Of a stretch of DNA of 42,420 bases, positions 9,701-18,079 are shown one piece after another. Source of the DNA: Agarivorans sp. Toyoura001 (lineage in GTDB: Bacteria; Pseudomonadota; Gammaproteobacteria; Enterobacterales; Celerinatantimonadaceae); contig NZ_BJEQ01000026.1 of assembly GCF_005405585.1 (NCBI RefSeq), forward strand, positions 1 through 42,420, written 5' to 3'. Every line of letters begins with the position of its first letter. Within the stretch, counting starts at the first letter, position 1. A program made the translations under genes and the position numbers. The notes under the pieces were generated by a model that was not told the origin of the DNA, ran no database searches, and saw only the letters and a program-made list of their open reading frames with translations.

Positions 9701-11559
9701 AACGCAGGTAGAAGATGAACGTTATTTAAACCTGCATCCCGTAATTCCATCAAGTGCTTGTAGCTGGCTCTTTCTGTATCAGTGAAAGCTAGATACTTAC
9801 CTTTATATGCGGCAGTTCCGTCTTCATCTGCAGAGCTAAAGTCACGAATGTGAGTTTCGTATAATACGTACTCTGTGGGGGAATTAATTGACGGGGCGGC
9901 TACTTCATCCCAATTGTCTGGTTTTAGCTCATCAGCATCAAGATCCACGACTTGAGAGTGAGTACTATTTGTAGATAAGCTTAGCGAATATGGGTCAGTT
10001 ACCATTGTTGTTTCCCATTTCCGAGTTAACGGATGGTAAACATTCACTTCGTAACGATAGAATTTTCCAACAAGGTCTTGCTCAACGTTCGCTGACCAAA
10101 TACCCGTGAACAAATCCATTTCAAGTTCAACCATCGACTCTTCACCTAACGCACTTAGGTCTTCGTCATATAGATATAAGTTTACATGTTTGGCTGTTGG
10201 AGCCCACAACTTGAACATAGTACTGCCATTAGCAGCAATAGCTCCCAAAGTTACGTCTTTTGCATCGTCATAAAACAAGTCATCCAGCAGGCCTGCATTT
10301 TGAACAACTGTCGCACTTTGAATAATTCCGTCTGCATCAGTAAGAACAGCTACGATTTCTTCTTTCACCCAACCATGAGGGTTTACATCATCAGGTACAG
10401 TGTACGCTTTGTATGAACTCAGGTGTGGGAACTTAGTTTTCAGTTCATCACTAATGTCACCTGCTGTAAGTTCTACGAAAGTTCCTACAAGTTGGCCTTT
10501 TTCGTTAGTTTCAAGCGCTTTACCGTTAGTAACATAAAGTCTTGCTCCAGTGCCGGTTGCCTCCCAAAGCACAGTCGATTCGTCAACCCAATGAGCAGCT
10601 CGACCGGTAATACCACTAGATAAAGTACCTAGAGCCTCATCTCGAGTATCGTAAGATGTGGAGTTACCACTAACAACGGTAACTGTTCTATCCGGAAAAT
10701 CAGCAAAATGTAACTGCATATCAGAGCCAGTTAAATTGTTGTTATCCGCATCTCGAACGATATAGTTAACACAACCGTCTTCTGAAGTTAATGGTAGCTC
10801 CCAATAAGGGCCCGCAGCGTCTTTACCCGCTATAACATTGGTTGTGTTATTCCAATCATCGTAGCCAGGTATCGCAGCAGCGTCCAAGGAGTCACACGTA
10901 TCGTTATTCCATAAGTGTAAAGTCCAACCATTGTATTTGTCTGCTGGAACCTCACCATTAACAGCTTCTATATCTAGGAAATTAACAATCGCTTTATTGG
11001 TTGCCGCGATTTCGGTTTCGCCAACAGGATCATAGCTTTTAACACGAGCAATTTTTAACCCTGTGTAAGCTTCAGTTCGAGATTCTAATGCTTTAGTTTC
11101 GCCTTTCTTAAAGGCAACCTCTTCTCCGTTAGCTGCGTCATCTGCAGTATATTCAACAACAGGGAGAACTTCAGCTCCATTTTCATCAGCCACTGAAAAA
11201 CTCAAACAAGCACCAGAGGCAATACTATCTAAGTACCAATATGGACCAAACTCATCAGCACCTGATGGTGAAAGAGCATCTCCAGACAAAGCGTCACAAG
11301 AATCTGAAGCGTTTGGAACTAGGGTCCATCCTGTAAAAGCTTCACCCATTCGACTTGTTGCACCATCAGGGTCAACTACGCTAACCAAAACTTGATTCGC
11401 TGTTGGGGCAGTCACTTCTTGTGGGTAGTTTGGTATTTCAACTCCAGGAGGTGTAACTGGTGGAGTAACACTATCATCGTCACTTCCACACGCAGCAAGT
11501 GCGGCAGCTACGAAAATGGGCATGGTAAGCTTTGCTAGCTTACTAATTTTTATATCCAT
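6778..11559 (-). CDS. pulA: Multimodular lipoprotein pullulanase (GH13, alpha-1,6-glucosidase)
   Basis: This enzyme should cut alpha-1,6 branch links in pullulan, starch or glycogen at the cell surface. Residues 1-24 form a lipoprotein signal (LAAC, Cys24, then GSDDD and a Pro/Thr/Val linker). Two CBM41-like pullulanase-associated modules follow (about 45-160 and 185-305; GWTLHLWNND), then an N2/CBM48 module (about 440-540; FKLWAPTAKHVNLYLYDED). The GH13 barrel spans about 565-1080: region I DVVYNHT (732), region II GFRFDLMGH with nucleophile Asp806, region III EGWDF with acid Glu835, and region IV SKHDNQ with Asp967. A beta C-domain follows. Three X25-like starch-binding repeats, each with an LxxRGDMNEW-type start, begin near 1226, 1333 and 1471. 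With 1593 residues it is longer than Klebsiella PulA. It lies alone between dapB and carA with its own operators and terminator. The catalytic assignment is firm; the C-terminal module names are less so. Confidence 0.95.
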   Translation of the reverse strand: MDIKISKLAKLTMPIFVAAALAACGSDDDSVTPPVTPPGVEIPNYPQEVTAPTANQVLVSVVDPDGATSRMGEAFTGWTLVPNASDSCDALSGDALSPSGADEFGPYWYLDSIASGACLSFSVADENGAEVLPVVEYTADDAANGEEVAFKKGETKALESRTEAYTGLKIARVKSYDPVGETEIAATNKAIVNFLDIEAVNGEVPADKYNGWTLHLWNNDTCDSLDAAAIPGYDDWNNTTNVIAGKDAAGPYWELPLTSEDGCVNYIVRDADNNNLTGSDMQLHFADFPDRTVTVVSGNSTSYDTRDEALGTLSSGITGRAAHWVDESTVLWEATGTGARLYVTNGKALETNEKGQLVGTFVELTAGDISDELKTKFPHLSSYKAYTVPDDVNPHGWVKEEIVAVLTDADGIIQSATVVQNAGLLDDLFYDDAKDVTLGAIAANGSTMFKLWAPTAKHVNLYLYDEDLSALGEESMVELEMDLFTGIWSANVEQDLVGKFYRYEVNVYHPLTRKWETTMVTDPYSLSLSTNSTHSQVVDLDADELKPDNWDEVAAPSINSPTEYVLYETHIRDFSSADEDGTAAYKGKYLAFTDTERASYKHLMELRDAGLNNVHLLPAFDIATVNEADAVDIDDTIGDLCASNANASVCGTENDTAVIKDVLASYDPATGDAQALMNDLRGLDSFNWGYDPYHYTVPEGSYATDANGTARILEFRQMVKHLHEQDMRVIMDVVYNHTNASGLNEKSVLDKIVPGYYHRLNASTGIVETSTCCDNTATENAMMGKLMTDSLVTWAEAYQIDGFRFDLMGHQPKDLMVAAWDAVKAVDPDNYFYGEGWDFGEVASDARFVQATQPNLGGTGIGSFSDRLRDAVRGGGPFDEKEAIRANQGFGNAAVWNELVESEDTATEKLLNDADLIRVGMAGNLKNFVLVDNKDTVTIGKRVDYNGQEAGYTEMAQENISYVSKHDNQTLWDNNNYKFATELSSSERARMQSVGLATVMYGQGIPFIHMGSELLRSKSMQRDSYDSGDWYNRVDFTGQDNNWNVGLPREDKDGANWPLIGQIIEDPSAKPSVADIALAKAQFMEMLTIRTGSPLFQLNAEADIKARVDFHNTGSQQTPGLIVMSIDDGASAGVDLDPNYDAMVVVVNASSEMQEFVIEGASGFTLHPTLADSADSVVLGSMFANATFTVPAMTTAVFVQEQGDSQGAGLKVSEKDTSGIPPYGDNELLLRGDMNEWGTSDVTEFKGSGVYSITKILEAGSYNFKFATADWSSVLVGCGNATIDSGSLPLVGDDNCTLEITETGSYSFSVNAEDDANPIIKVEAVADEKPFGDTVVALVGTVTDWAPGNADYAMEYAGLGKYTFTTNLTDVDISDNNGQFAVKVADPSWGSEGVNYGAETEGDPLTVGNSFALTGGDGAQNIGFATQNAGEYTFVFNAANKEAATLTVTYKEPIPVCEELAPSGETGPMGSTSLYVRGDLSDWTAQDAYKLSYKGNNTYQAFFAHAGGTAEFKIADDSSDWTTQFYVPTAEDNDAPKSGLVVDEFYTAWSKAGGAFSNNSMTFPAGNISVRFIVENAAASDAAAGKILIQKCE

Positions 11560-11708
11560 GTCAGCCTTTCCTTTCCTATTACTGAACCGATATTCAGCAA
11601 ATTAATGTTTTTATGTGTAAATTTTTTTGCTCTCGCCTTCCATTGGACGAGATGCACATAAGGTAGGATTTCGGGCAAAAAAGGACTGTGACGACAACGT
11701 AACTTTGG

Positions 11709-11723
11709 GTAACACAATGTTAC
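11709..11723. promoter_or_regulatory. Perfect inverted repeat in the pullulanase leader
   Basis: GTAACA-CAA-TGTTAC is a 15-bp perfect inverted repeat, with a further GTAAC half-site about a turn away at 11698-11702. It sits about 150 bases upstream of the pullulanase start, downstream of the predicted promoter. It could bind a regulator; I cannot name one. Confidence 0.4.
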
Positions 11724-11746
11724 ATAGCAGTGTTTTTTATAGGCTT

Positions 11747-11762
11747 TGTGAGACTGCTCAAA
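11747..11762. promoter_or_regulatory. CRP-like half-symmetric site
   Basis: TGTGA-N6-TCAAA matches the CRP consensus TGTGA-N6-TCACA except for one base. It lies just downstream of the predicted pullulanase -10 element, an unusual place for activation, so it may be a chance match or a site for another promoter. Confidence 0.35.
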
Positions 11763-11774
11763 GAACATAATTCT

Positions 11775-11813
11775 TGAAAACGATTTCATAAAAACCCTTG
11801 ATAACGCTTTCAA
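11775..11813 (-). promoter_or_regulatory. Pullulanase promoter covered by two LacI/MalR-type operators
   Basis: Two 14-bp near-palindromes, TGAAAACGATTTCA (11775-11788) and TGATAACGCTTTCA (11799-11812), fit the LacI-family pattern TGAAA-CG-TTTCA with centres 24 bp apart. On the minus strand they overlap a promoter, TTGAAA (11808-11813), 17-base spacer, TATGAA (11785-11790). Binding of a MalR-like repressor would cover both hexamers. The leader would be about 220 nt. No regulator gene is present in the window. The rest of the 351-base gap 11560-11910 holds the inverted repeat, the CRP-like site and the dapB terminator. Confidence 0.7.
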
Positions 11814-11856
11814 GATGTTTAGCCGAATAAAATACTATGTGGAATTGAGTTAAAAA

Positions 11857-11883
11857 TAAAAAAAACGCCGCATAGCGGCGTTA
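11857..11883 (-). terminator. Terminator of dapB
   Basis: An 8-bp stem AACGCCGC/GCGGCGTT with an ATA loop (arms 11864-11871 and 11875-11882) is followed on the minus strand by eight T and then ATTTTT. It lies 28 bases past the dapB stop and ends dapB transcription before the pullulanase promoter. Confidence 0.9.
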
Positions 11884-11910
11884 TTTAATCAGCGGAAGAA
11901 CGAGTATCAA

Positions 11911-12744
<834 letters not shown>

Positions 12745-12894
12745 CTACTCATACCGAGATTGTGCTCGACTATAACAAAGCAAGCTATATAAAACGAGGC
12801 TTAGCCAAGAGTTAGGCGAAGAGTGGCTAGAAACACATAATCTTCTAGTGAATTACGCTATTGGCAGTCTTGCCAGCTTTGACTCCCCATTAAC

Positions 12895-12925
12895 AAAAAT
12901 GGCCACTGTTAACGTGGCCTTTTTG
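12895..12925 (-). terminator. Terminator of the nitrate importer operon
   Basis: The stem GGCCAC/GTGGCC (12901-12906 and 12914-12919) is flanked by A-rich and T-rich runs. It lies 22 bases past the stop of the ATPase gene and is symmetrical enough to work on either strand. Confidence 0.8.
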
Positions 12926-12947
12926 TTATCTAAAATGCGAGCAATGC

Positions 12948-13787
12948 TTAAGCTGCCTCACCTGATTTAACCAGTTTAGGTTTAACTTTTTCACTCGCCT
13001 GAGCGGGATTACGCTGGCGCTCATACAAGAATTTAAGCACTTGTGAACGGTAATGGTTATATTCAGCATCATCGGCTAAGGCCACCCTATCGCGCGGACG
13101 CGCTAGTTTTACATCTAATACTTCACCAATGGTGGCAGCGGGTCCATTGGTCATCATAACAATTTTGTCTGATAGCAAAACGGCTTCATCTACATCGTGA
13201 GTAATCATAATAACGGTGTTGTTAAGCTCTTGCTGGATCTCCATTAAAGAATCTTGCAGGTGAGCCCGAGTTAAGGCGTCTAAGGCACCAAAGGGTTCAT
13301 CCATTAACAGCACTTTAGGTTGCATTGCTAAAGCCCGTGCAATACCAACCCGCTGCTTCATACCGCCAGAGATCTCATCTGGTCTTTTGTCTTTCGCATG
13401 AGTCATATGCACAAGCTCTAAATTGTGCTCAATCCACTCTTTCATTTCAGCTTTAGACTTTTGCCCTTTAAAGACTTCTCTTACCGCCAACTCAACATTT
13501 TGATAAGCGGTTAACCAAGGTAATAAAGAGTGGTTTTGAAACACTACCGCGCGGTCGGGGCCAGGTTGGTAAACTTCTTTCCCTTCCAAAACAACGCCGC
13601 CTTCAGTGGCGTTATACAACCCTGCCACAATGTTAAGTACCGTCGACTTACCGCAACCAGAGTGGCCAATCAGCGATACAAACTCACCCTTTGCTATTTT
13701 TAGGTCTACACCATCTAGTGCTCTAAAAGGCCCGTTTTTGGTGGGGAAATCAATGCTTACATGATCGATTTGTAAATACTGAGACAT
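12948..13787 (-). CDS. Nitrate-type ABC transporter ATPase (NrtC/NrtD/NasD family)
   Basis: This cytoplasmic ATPase subunit powers import through the permease encoded next door. It has 279 residues. Walker A is GHSGCGKST (about 42-50), the Q-loop region is VVFQNHSLLPWLTAYQNVELAV, the signature is ISGGMKQRVGIARAL, Walker B is VLLMDEPFGALD, and the H-loop is ITHDVDEA. The Q-loop stretch and the PGPDRAVVF segment are typical of the nitrate transport ATPases rather than taurine or sulfonate ones. It lacks the extra C-terminal binding domain of cyanobacterial NrtC. The ATG follows AAGGAAA, 15 bases after the permease stop. It is the last gene of the operon. Confidence 0.93.
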   Translation of the reverse strand: MSQYLQIDHVSIDFPTKNGPFRALDGVDLKIAKGEFVSLIGHSGCGKSTVLNIVAGLYNATEGGVVLEGKEVYQPGPDRAVVFQNHSLLPWLTAYQNVELAVREVFKGQKSKAEMKEWIEHNLELVHMTHAKDKRPDEISGGMKQRVGIARALAMQPKVLLMDEPFGALDALTRAHLQDSLMEIQQELNNTVIMITHDVDEAVLLSDKIVMMTNGPAATIGEVLDVKLARPRDRVALADDAEYNHYRSQVLKFLYERQRNPAQASEKVKPKLVKSGEAA

Positions 13788-13802
13788 AATTATTTCCTTA
13801 TC

Positions 13803-14825
13803 CTAACGTGCACTTTCTGGGCTTGAATGAGAGATTATTTTTTGTAGGCTTACCATCAACCAATCAAGCACATAGCCAATTAATCCAATCACTACTACAG
13901 CCACCATAATGCGGCCTAAAGAGTTGGAGCTACCATTTTGGAATTCGTCCCAAACAAACTTACCCAAACCGGGGTTTTGTGCCAGCATTTCAGCGGCAAT
14001 CAATACCATCCAACCAATACCCAACGAGATACGTAATCCAGTGAAGATCATCGGCAACGAGGCTGGAATCGCAATTTTGAAGACTTGTTTGCTCCAGTGC
14101 AGCTGAATCACGCGGCCCACGTTTAACCAATCTTTATCAATAGAGGCAACACCTGTGGCCGTATTGATTAAAGTAGGCCATAACGAACATAGCGTCACGG
14201 TGATAGCTGAGGTAACAAATGACTTAGAAAACATCGGGTCGTTACTCACATATACCGCGCTCACCACCATGGTCACAATAGGCAACCAAGCGAGCGGTGA
14301 TACTGGTTTTAATATTTGAATAATCGGGCTAATTGCCCCGTAAAGCTTTTTGTTTAAACCGCATGCTACACCAATAGGAATGGCGATAAGACTCGCTAAA
14401 ATAAAGCCGGTAAACACGGTAAATAAGCTGGTAAGAATTTGGTCAAAAAAGGTTTCTTTTCCGGTATAAGGACGAACCTTTATTTTAGCGTCGGGGTTCT
14501 TAGCTAATTTTTTTTCGTTACGCACTTCTTGGCGTTGATAAAAAGCCTCTTCTTTTAACCGCTCTTCTTGGTGTTCAACCACCAAACCCTGATACTGCTG
14601 CCACACCTGTGAAGGGCCAGGTAAGGTCCCTAAACTGGTTTGCACCTTAGCTGCCGATACACTCCAAAGTAGTAAGAACAAAGCAATCGCCAGAATAGGC
14701 AATCCAATACGCTCAAAAATTTCACTTAATTGCTGTTTTGGGTTTTCACCGCTAGCCAAACGCACCATGGGTACTACAGGGCTCAAACCTACTGTTTCTA
14801 GAGAGTGAATTAATTTATCTTTCAT
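13803..14825 (-). CDS. Nitrate-type ABC transporter permease (NrtB/NasE family)
   Basis: This is the membrane channel of the nitrate importer, about 340 residues. A first membrane helix (about 39-57, IGLPILAIALFLLLWSVSA) precedes a charged cytoplasmic or periplasmic insert (about 85-125, many Glu/Lys/Arg), followed by five more helices. The binding-protein-dependent transport signature lies around SLPMIFTGLRISLGIGWMVL, where the EAA loop contacts the ATPase. GTG at 14828 and ATG at 14825 are adjacent; I prefer the ATG, which stands 8 bases from GGAG. A long charged insert of this kind occurs in gammaproteobacterial NrtB proteins. Confidence 0.92.
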   Translation of the reverse strand: MKDKLIHSLETVGLSPVVPMVRLASGENPKQQLSEIFERIGLPILAIALFLLLWSVSAAKVQTSLGTLPGPSQVWQQYQGLVVEHQEERLKEEAFYQRQEVRNEKKLAKNPDAKIKVRPYTGKETFFDQILTSLFTVFTGFILASLIAIPIGVACGLNKKLYGAISPIIQILKPVSPLAWLPIVTMVVSAVYVSNDPMFSKSFVTSAITVTLCSLWPTLINTATGVASIDKDWLNVGRVIQLHWSKQVFKIAIPASLPMIFTGLRISLGIGWMVLIAAEMLAQNPGLGKFVWDEFQNGSSNSLGRIMVAVVVIGLIGYVLDWLMVSLQKIISHSSPESAR

Positions 14826-14853
14826 CACTACAACTCCTTTTGCGAATCTCGAT

Positions 14854-14872
14854 GCCGGGCACTAAGCCCGGC
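14854..14872 (-). other. GC-rich hairpin between binding-protein and permease genes
   Basis: GCCGGGC-ACTAA-GCCCGGC forms a 7-bp stem without a U-tract, 21 bases past the nrtA-type stop. Such intercistronic hairpins often protect the upstream mRNA from decay and raise binding protein over permease. A matching arrangement occurs at 34941-34955 in the other ABC operon. Confidence 0.6.
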
Positions 14873-14893
14873 CGCTCTCAATAATGATATGGC

Positions 14894-16279
14894 TTAGATC
14901 TTGTCGTCTTTTTTCAAACCAATGTCGAACTTATCTAAGTAGGCATTTGGTTTTGAGCCGTCATATACAATATTGTCAATGAAGTGTGTTTGCGGTGGTT
15001 TAAAACCAGTCTCGGTTTTGAAGTTAGGAAACTCTGAGGCATCAATAACACCATCAGCAATCAGCTCTTTTGCCGCTGTCGCGTAAATGTCTGGACGGTA
15101 AACCTTTTTGGCAATATCCATGTACCAAGAATCTGGTTTGTTATCTGAAATTTGTCCCCAACGACGCATTTGCGTTAAATACCAAATAGCATCGCTGTAG
15201 TAAGGGTAAGTCGCGTTGTAGCGGAAGAATACATTAAAGTCTGGCACTTCACGTTTGTCGCCTTTTTCGTACTCAAAAGTACCGGTCATGCTGTTAGCAA
15301 TAACATCGTAATCGGCACCCACATATTGGCTTTTAGACAAAATTTTCACAGCTTCTGGGCGGTTCTTATTGTTCTCTTCGTCTAACCACTTAGCGGCGCG
15401 AATCATCGCTTTAACGACCCGAATGTGAGTATTTGGGTATTCATCAGCCCAGCCTTGGCTCACCCCAAATACTTTTTCTGGATTATTTTTCCAAATCTCG
15501 TAATCGGTAACAACCGGTACACCAATGCCTTTAAATACTGCTTGTTGGTTCCAAGGTTCGCCCACGCAGTAACCGTAAATAGTTCCGGCTTCCATAGTAG
15601 ATGGCATTTGCGGTGGCGGTGTCACCGACAATAGGGCATCTGCGTCAATTTTGCCTGAGGTATCACCTTTATGTGGCGCATAGTAACCGGGATGAATACC
15701 GCCAGCCGCTAACCAATAACGTAATTCGTAGTTGTGGGTAGACACTGGAAATACCATTCCCATATTGAACGGTTTACCTTGCTCAATGTAACTATCAACA
15801 ACCGGCTTTAGCGCATCGGCTTTAATCGGGTGAACGGGCTTGCCGCCTTCATGAGGCACATGTGGTTTCATTTGCGCCCAGATATCGTTTGATACGGTAA
15901 TCGCGTTACCGTTTAAATCCATGCTGAAGGCTGTAATAATGTCGGCTTTAGTACCAAAACCAATGGTTGCACCTAGTGGCTGACCCGCTAGCATATGAGC
16001 ACCATCTAGCTCACCGGTAATCACCCTATCTAACAAAACCTTCCAGTTCGCTTGTGCTTCTAGCTGAACATAAAGGCCTTCATCTTCGAAGTAGCCTTTC
16101 TCATAAGCTACCGCCAACGGCGCCATGTCGGTTAACTTAATAAAACCAAATTTTAAATCTTCTTTTTCAGGCTCTCCCACTTCGGCATGAGTAAAGCCAA
16201 TAACACTGGCCGAGAGCACAGCTGTAACAATGGTTGTTTTAATAATTTGTTGTAAGTTAACGGTGATTAAATTTTGCAT
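14894..16279 (-). CDS. Periplasmic nitrate-binding protein (NrtA/NasF family)
   Basis: This is the substrate receptor of the importer, 461 residues. The first 32 residues form a Sec signal (hydrophobic [14 protein letters not shown], cleavage after THA). The mature part begins with the NrtA-family pattern [67 protein letters not shown] and [13 protein letters not shown] are also typical of the NrtA/CmpA group. Lack of a lipobox suggests it is freely periplasmic. The family includes nitrate/nitrite and bicarbonate binders; the sigma-54 promoter favours nitrate. The ATG at 16279 stands behind GGAG. No nitrate reductase gene lies in the window. Confidence 0.92.
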   Translation of the reverse strand: MQNLITVNLQQIIKTTIVTAVLSASVIGFTHAEVGEPEKEDLKFGFIKLTDMAPLAVAYEKGYFEDEGLYVQLEAQANWKVLLDRVITGELDGAHMLAGQPLGATIGFGTKADIITAFSMDLNGNAITVSNDIWAQMKPHVPHEGGKPVHPIKADALKPVVDSYIEQGKPFNMGMVFPVSTHNYELRYWLAAGGIHPGYYAPHKGDTSGKIDADALLSVTPPPQMPSTMEAGTIYGYCVGEPWNQQAVFKGIGVPVVTDYEIWKNNPEKVFGVSQGWADEYPNTHIRVVKAMIRAAKWLDEENNKNRPEAVKILSKSQYVGADYDVIANSMTGTFEYEKGDKREVPDFNVFFRYNATYPYYSDAIWYLTQMRRWGQISDNKPDSWYMDIAKKVYRPDIYATAAKELIADGVIDASEFPNFKTETGFKPPQTHFIDNIVYDGSKPNAYLDKFDIGLKKDDKI

Positions 16280-16335
16280 CCCTGCTCCTAAGTACCTAGT
16301 TTGAAGTAATCATAAGGTGTTAATACTTAGTAGGT

Positions 16336-16351
16336 AGCCAATCACGTGCCA
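16336..16351 (-). promoter_or_regulatory. Sigma-54 promoter of the nitrate importer
   Basis: On the minus strand TGGCACG-TGAT-TGGCT matches the sigma-54 consensus TGGCACG-N4-TTGCW at all but one defined position, with the essential GG (-24) and GC (-12) at the right spacing. It implies a start near 16326 and a leader of about 45 nt to the ATG. Of the 369-base gap 16280-16648, only this site and the NtrC-like site stood out. Confidence 0.8.
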
Positions 16352-16460
16352 AGATCTAGATCACATTTTTTTAACGCTATAAATCATCAACTTAAAATTA
16401 TTTATACCCCTTAAGTAGTATTTACATTTTTCCAATGAATTCACTAACTTAGACCACCGC

Positions 16461-16477
16461 CGCACAACTTTGGCGCA
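16461..16477. promoter_or_regulatory. NtrC-like enhancer site
   Basis: CGCAC-N7-GCGCA has the 17-bp geometry of the NtrC site (TGCAC-N7-GTGCA) with one mismatch per arm. Its centre is about 143 bases upstream of the inferred sigma-54 start, a normal distance for NtrC. Assignment to NtrC is inference. Confidence 0.5.
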
Positions 16478-16648
16478 CAAGAATAGCGATAGTACATAAA
16501 GCTATACCGTTACTTATCAGTGTTTTCGAGTGAGGGACAAGACCCCAAGTCATAACGGTTCATAAGGAAATACCCGCTATTTAAGTGTTCGGCTATTTTG
16601 TTTTTCGTCTCTATAATCTACGAATTGTATTAAAACAAGTTAAGAAAC

Positions 16649-17339
16649 ATGAAGAAGCTTGTATTCTATTTGTTGTTTTGCTTGATATTATCACCCACCC
16701 TATCCGCTAAAACGTATCGTACAACCCAAGTGATTAGCCGGCCGCTCGCAAAAATGAGGCAAGCTCTATTAATTGAAGCATATTACCGCGCGGGAGAACG
16801 CGTTGTATTTGAGTTATTACCTAGCGCAAACGCCTTGGAGGCAACCAATCGATGCGGAGATGTTTCGTATCGACAATTTATAGACTAAATACGCCAATTT
16901 AATTCAAATTCCTACCAGCTACTTAAGCTCAGAGAATGTGGTTTTTACTCGTTTAAGTGAACTAATAGTGGAAGGGTATGAGAGCTTAAAACCCTATAGC
17001 ATTGCTTATCGCAGCAGCTTAAAGGCAGCTGAAATAGCCACCTTAAATTTCCCCAAGACTAACCAACTTTAAGACTTAGATTCAGCCTTCAAATTTATGA
17101 GTATAGATAGAGCAGACCTAGTAGTAGAAGAGCGTTAGTTAGGCCTAAAGCGTATAAAGGCGCTTAAGCTCAACAGTGTTAGCTTAGTTGAACCACCTGT
17201 TGACCAATTAAAGCTCTATCATTATGTACATAAAGATCATGCCGAACTAGCAGTAAAACTCGATGAGGCATTTAAACAAATGCTTAAAGATGGCAGCGCT
17301 CAATCAATCATTGAGAGTGTATTGAAAAATGTAGAGTAA
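16649..17339 (+). pseudogene. Decayed periplasmic solute-binding protein, family 3 type
   Basis: The first part (16649 on) reads a signal peptide (MKKLVFYLLFCLILSPTLSA) and the start of a family 3 solute-binding fold (MRQALLIEAYYRAGERVVFELLPSANALEATNRCGD). Near 16862 the frame shifts; the remaining coding sense continues in the next frame as FRIDNL, then TKYANLIQIPTSYL and so on, to a TAA at 17337-17339. That second frame is broken by TAG (16881), TAA (17070) and TAG (17136). At least four lesions make this a dead gene of about 230 codons. The full-length relative would be a small amino-acid-type binding protein like those that stand alone in Shewanella or Vibrio genomes. It lies divergent from the nitrate importer. 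Confidence 0.85.
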
Positions 17340-17365
17340 TTCAGGTGGATCATTCTATACAAAAA

Positions 17366-17384
17366 AACCGGCCAATAGCCGGTT
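17366..17384 (-). terminator. Terminator of fklB
   Basis: A 7-bp stem AACCGGC/GCCGGTT with loop CAATA is followed on the minus strand by TTTTT. It lies 22 bases past the fklB stop. Confidence 0.85.
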
Positions 17385-17405
17385 CTTTAAGAAGGTTTTT
17401 AGCTA

Positions 17406-18026
17406 TTAGCCAAGAATAGCTAATAACTCAACTTCAAATACCAATGCTGCAAACGGAGGAATTGCCGCGCCAGCACCTTGAGAGCCATATGCTAGCTCTT
17501 GAGGGATGTAAAGTTTCCACTTGTCACCCACTTTCATGCGTTGTAGTGCTTCGGTCCAGCCTTTAATTACGCCGTTCACAGGGAACTCTGCAGGTTGGCC
17601 GCGCTGAACTGAGCTATCAAATACTTCACCAGAAATTAAAGTACCTTCATAGTGAACTTGTACTTTGCTGCTAGCGCTTGGAGTTTCGCCTTCGCCTTCA
17701 ACAAGTACTTCGTACTGAAGACCCGTTTCAGTTTTGTTGATTTCAGGACGTGAACCGTTTTCAGCTAGAAAAGTTTCGCCTTCAGCCATTGCTTCTTTAT
17801 GCTGCTCAGCTTTTTTAGCTTCGATATCTTTAGTGATTTCTTGGAAAGCCGCACCAATTACTGCTTCGTCAAGTTGTGGTTGAGCACCACTCATCACATC
17901 ACGAATACCATCTAACATGGCATTTAGCTCTAATCCGTCGAATGCTGCGCGCTCAATTTGCTCGCCAATTTGAAGGCCGTAACCGTAACTTGCTTGCGCT
18001 GCTGCGCCTTGATATTTATCGCTCAT
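17406..18026 (-). CDS. fklB: FKBP-type peptidyl-prolyl isomerase FklB
   Basis: FklB catalyses proline cis-trans isomerisation and helps protein folding. The length, 206 residues, equals that of E. coli FklB (FKBP22). The N-terminal dimerisation helices (about 1-100, AQASYGYGLQIGEQI) precede the FKBP domain (about 115-206), which carries VHYEGTLISGEVFDSS, the pocket residues of FPVNGVIKGW, and IPQELAYGSQGAGAAIPPFAALVFEVELL. There is no signal peptide, unlike the periplasmic FkpA, so a cytoplasmic enzyme is expected. A terminator follows; upstream is the GNAT gene, 53 bases away. Confidence 0.95.
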   Translation of the reverse strand: MSDKYQGAAAQASYGYGLQIGEQIERAAFDGLELNAMLDGIRDVMSGAQPQLDEAVIGAAFQEITKDIEAKKAEQHKEAMAEGETFLAENGSRPEINKTETGLQYEVLVEGEGETPSASSKVQVHYEGTLISGEVFDSSVQRGQPAEFPVNGVIKGWTEALQRMKVGDKWKLYIPQELAYGSQGAGAAIPPFAALVFEVELLAILG

Positions 18027-18079
18027 TTCAACTCTTAAATCTAATCAATAAAAAGAGCCAAAAGGTTAACATAAAGTGG

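Noticed and set aside
11550-11813. Open frame of 87 codons upstream of and overlapping the pullulanase start
   Set aside because: It covers the inferred leader and part of the operators, has odd composition (many Cys, His, aromatic residues) and no family match. It is most likely a chance frame in the leader.
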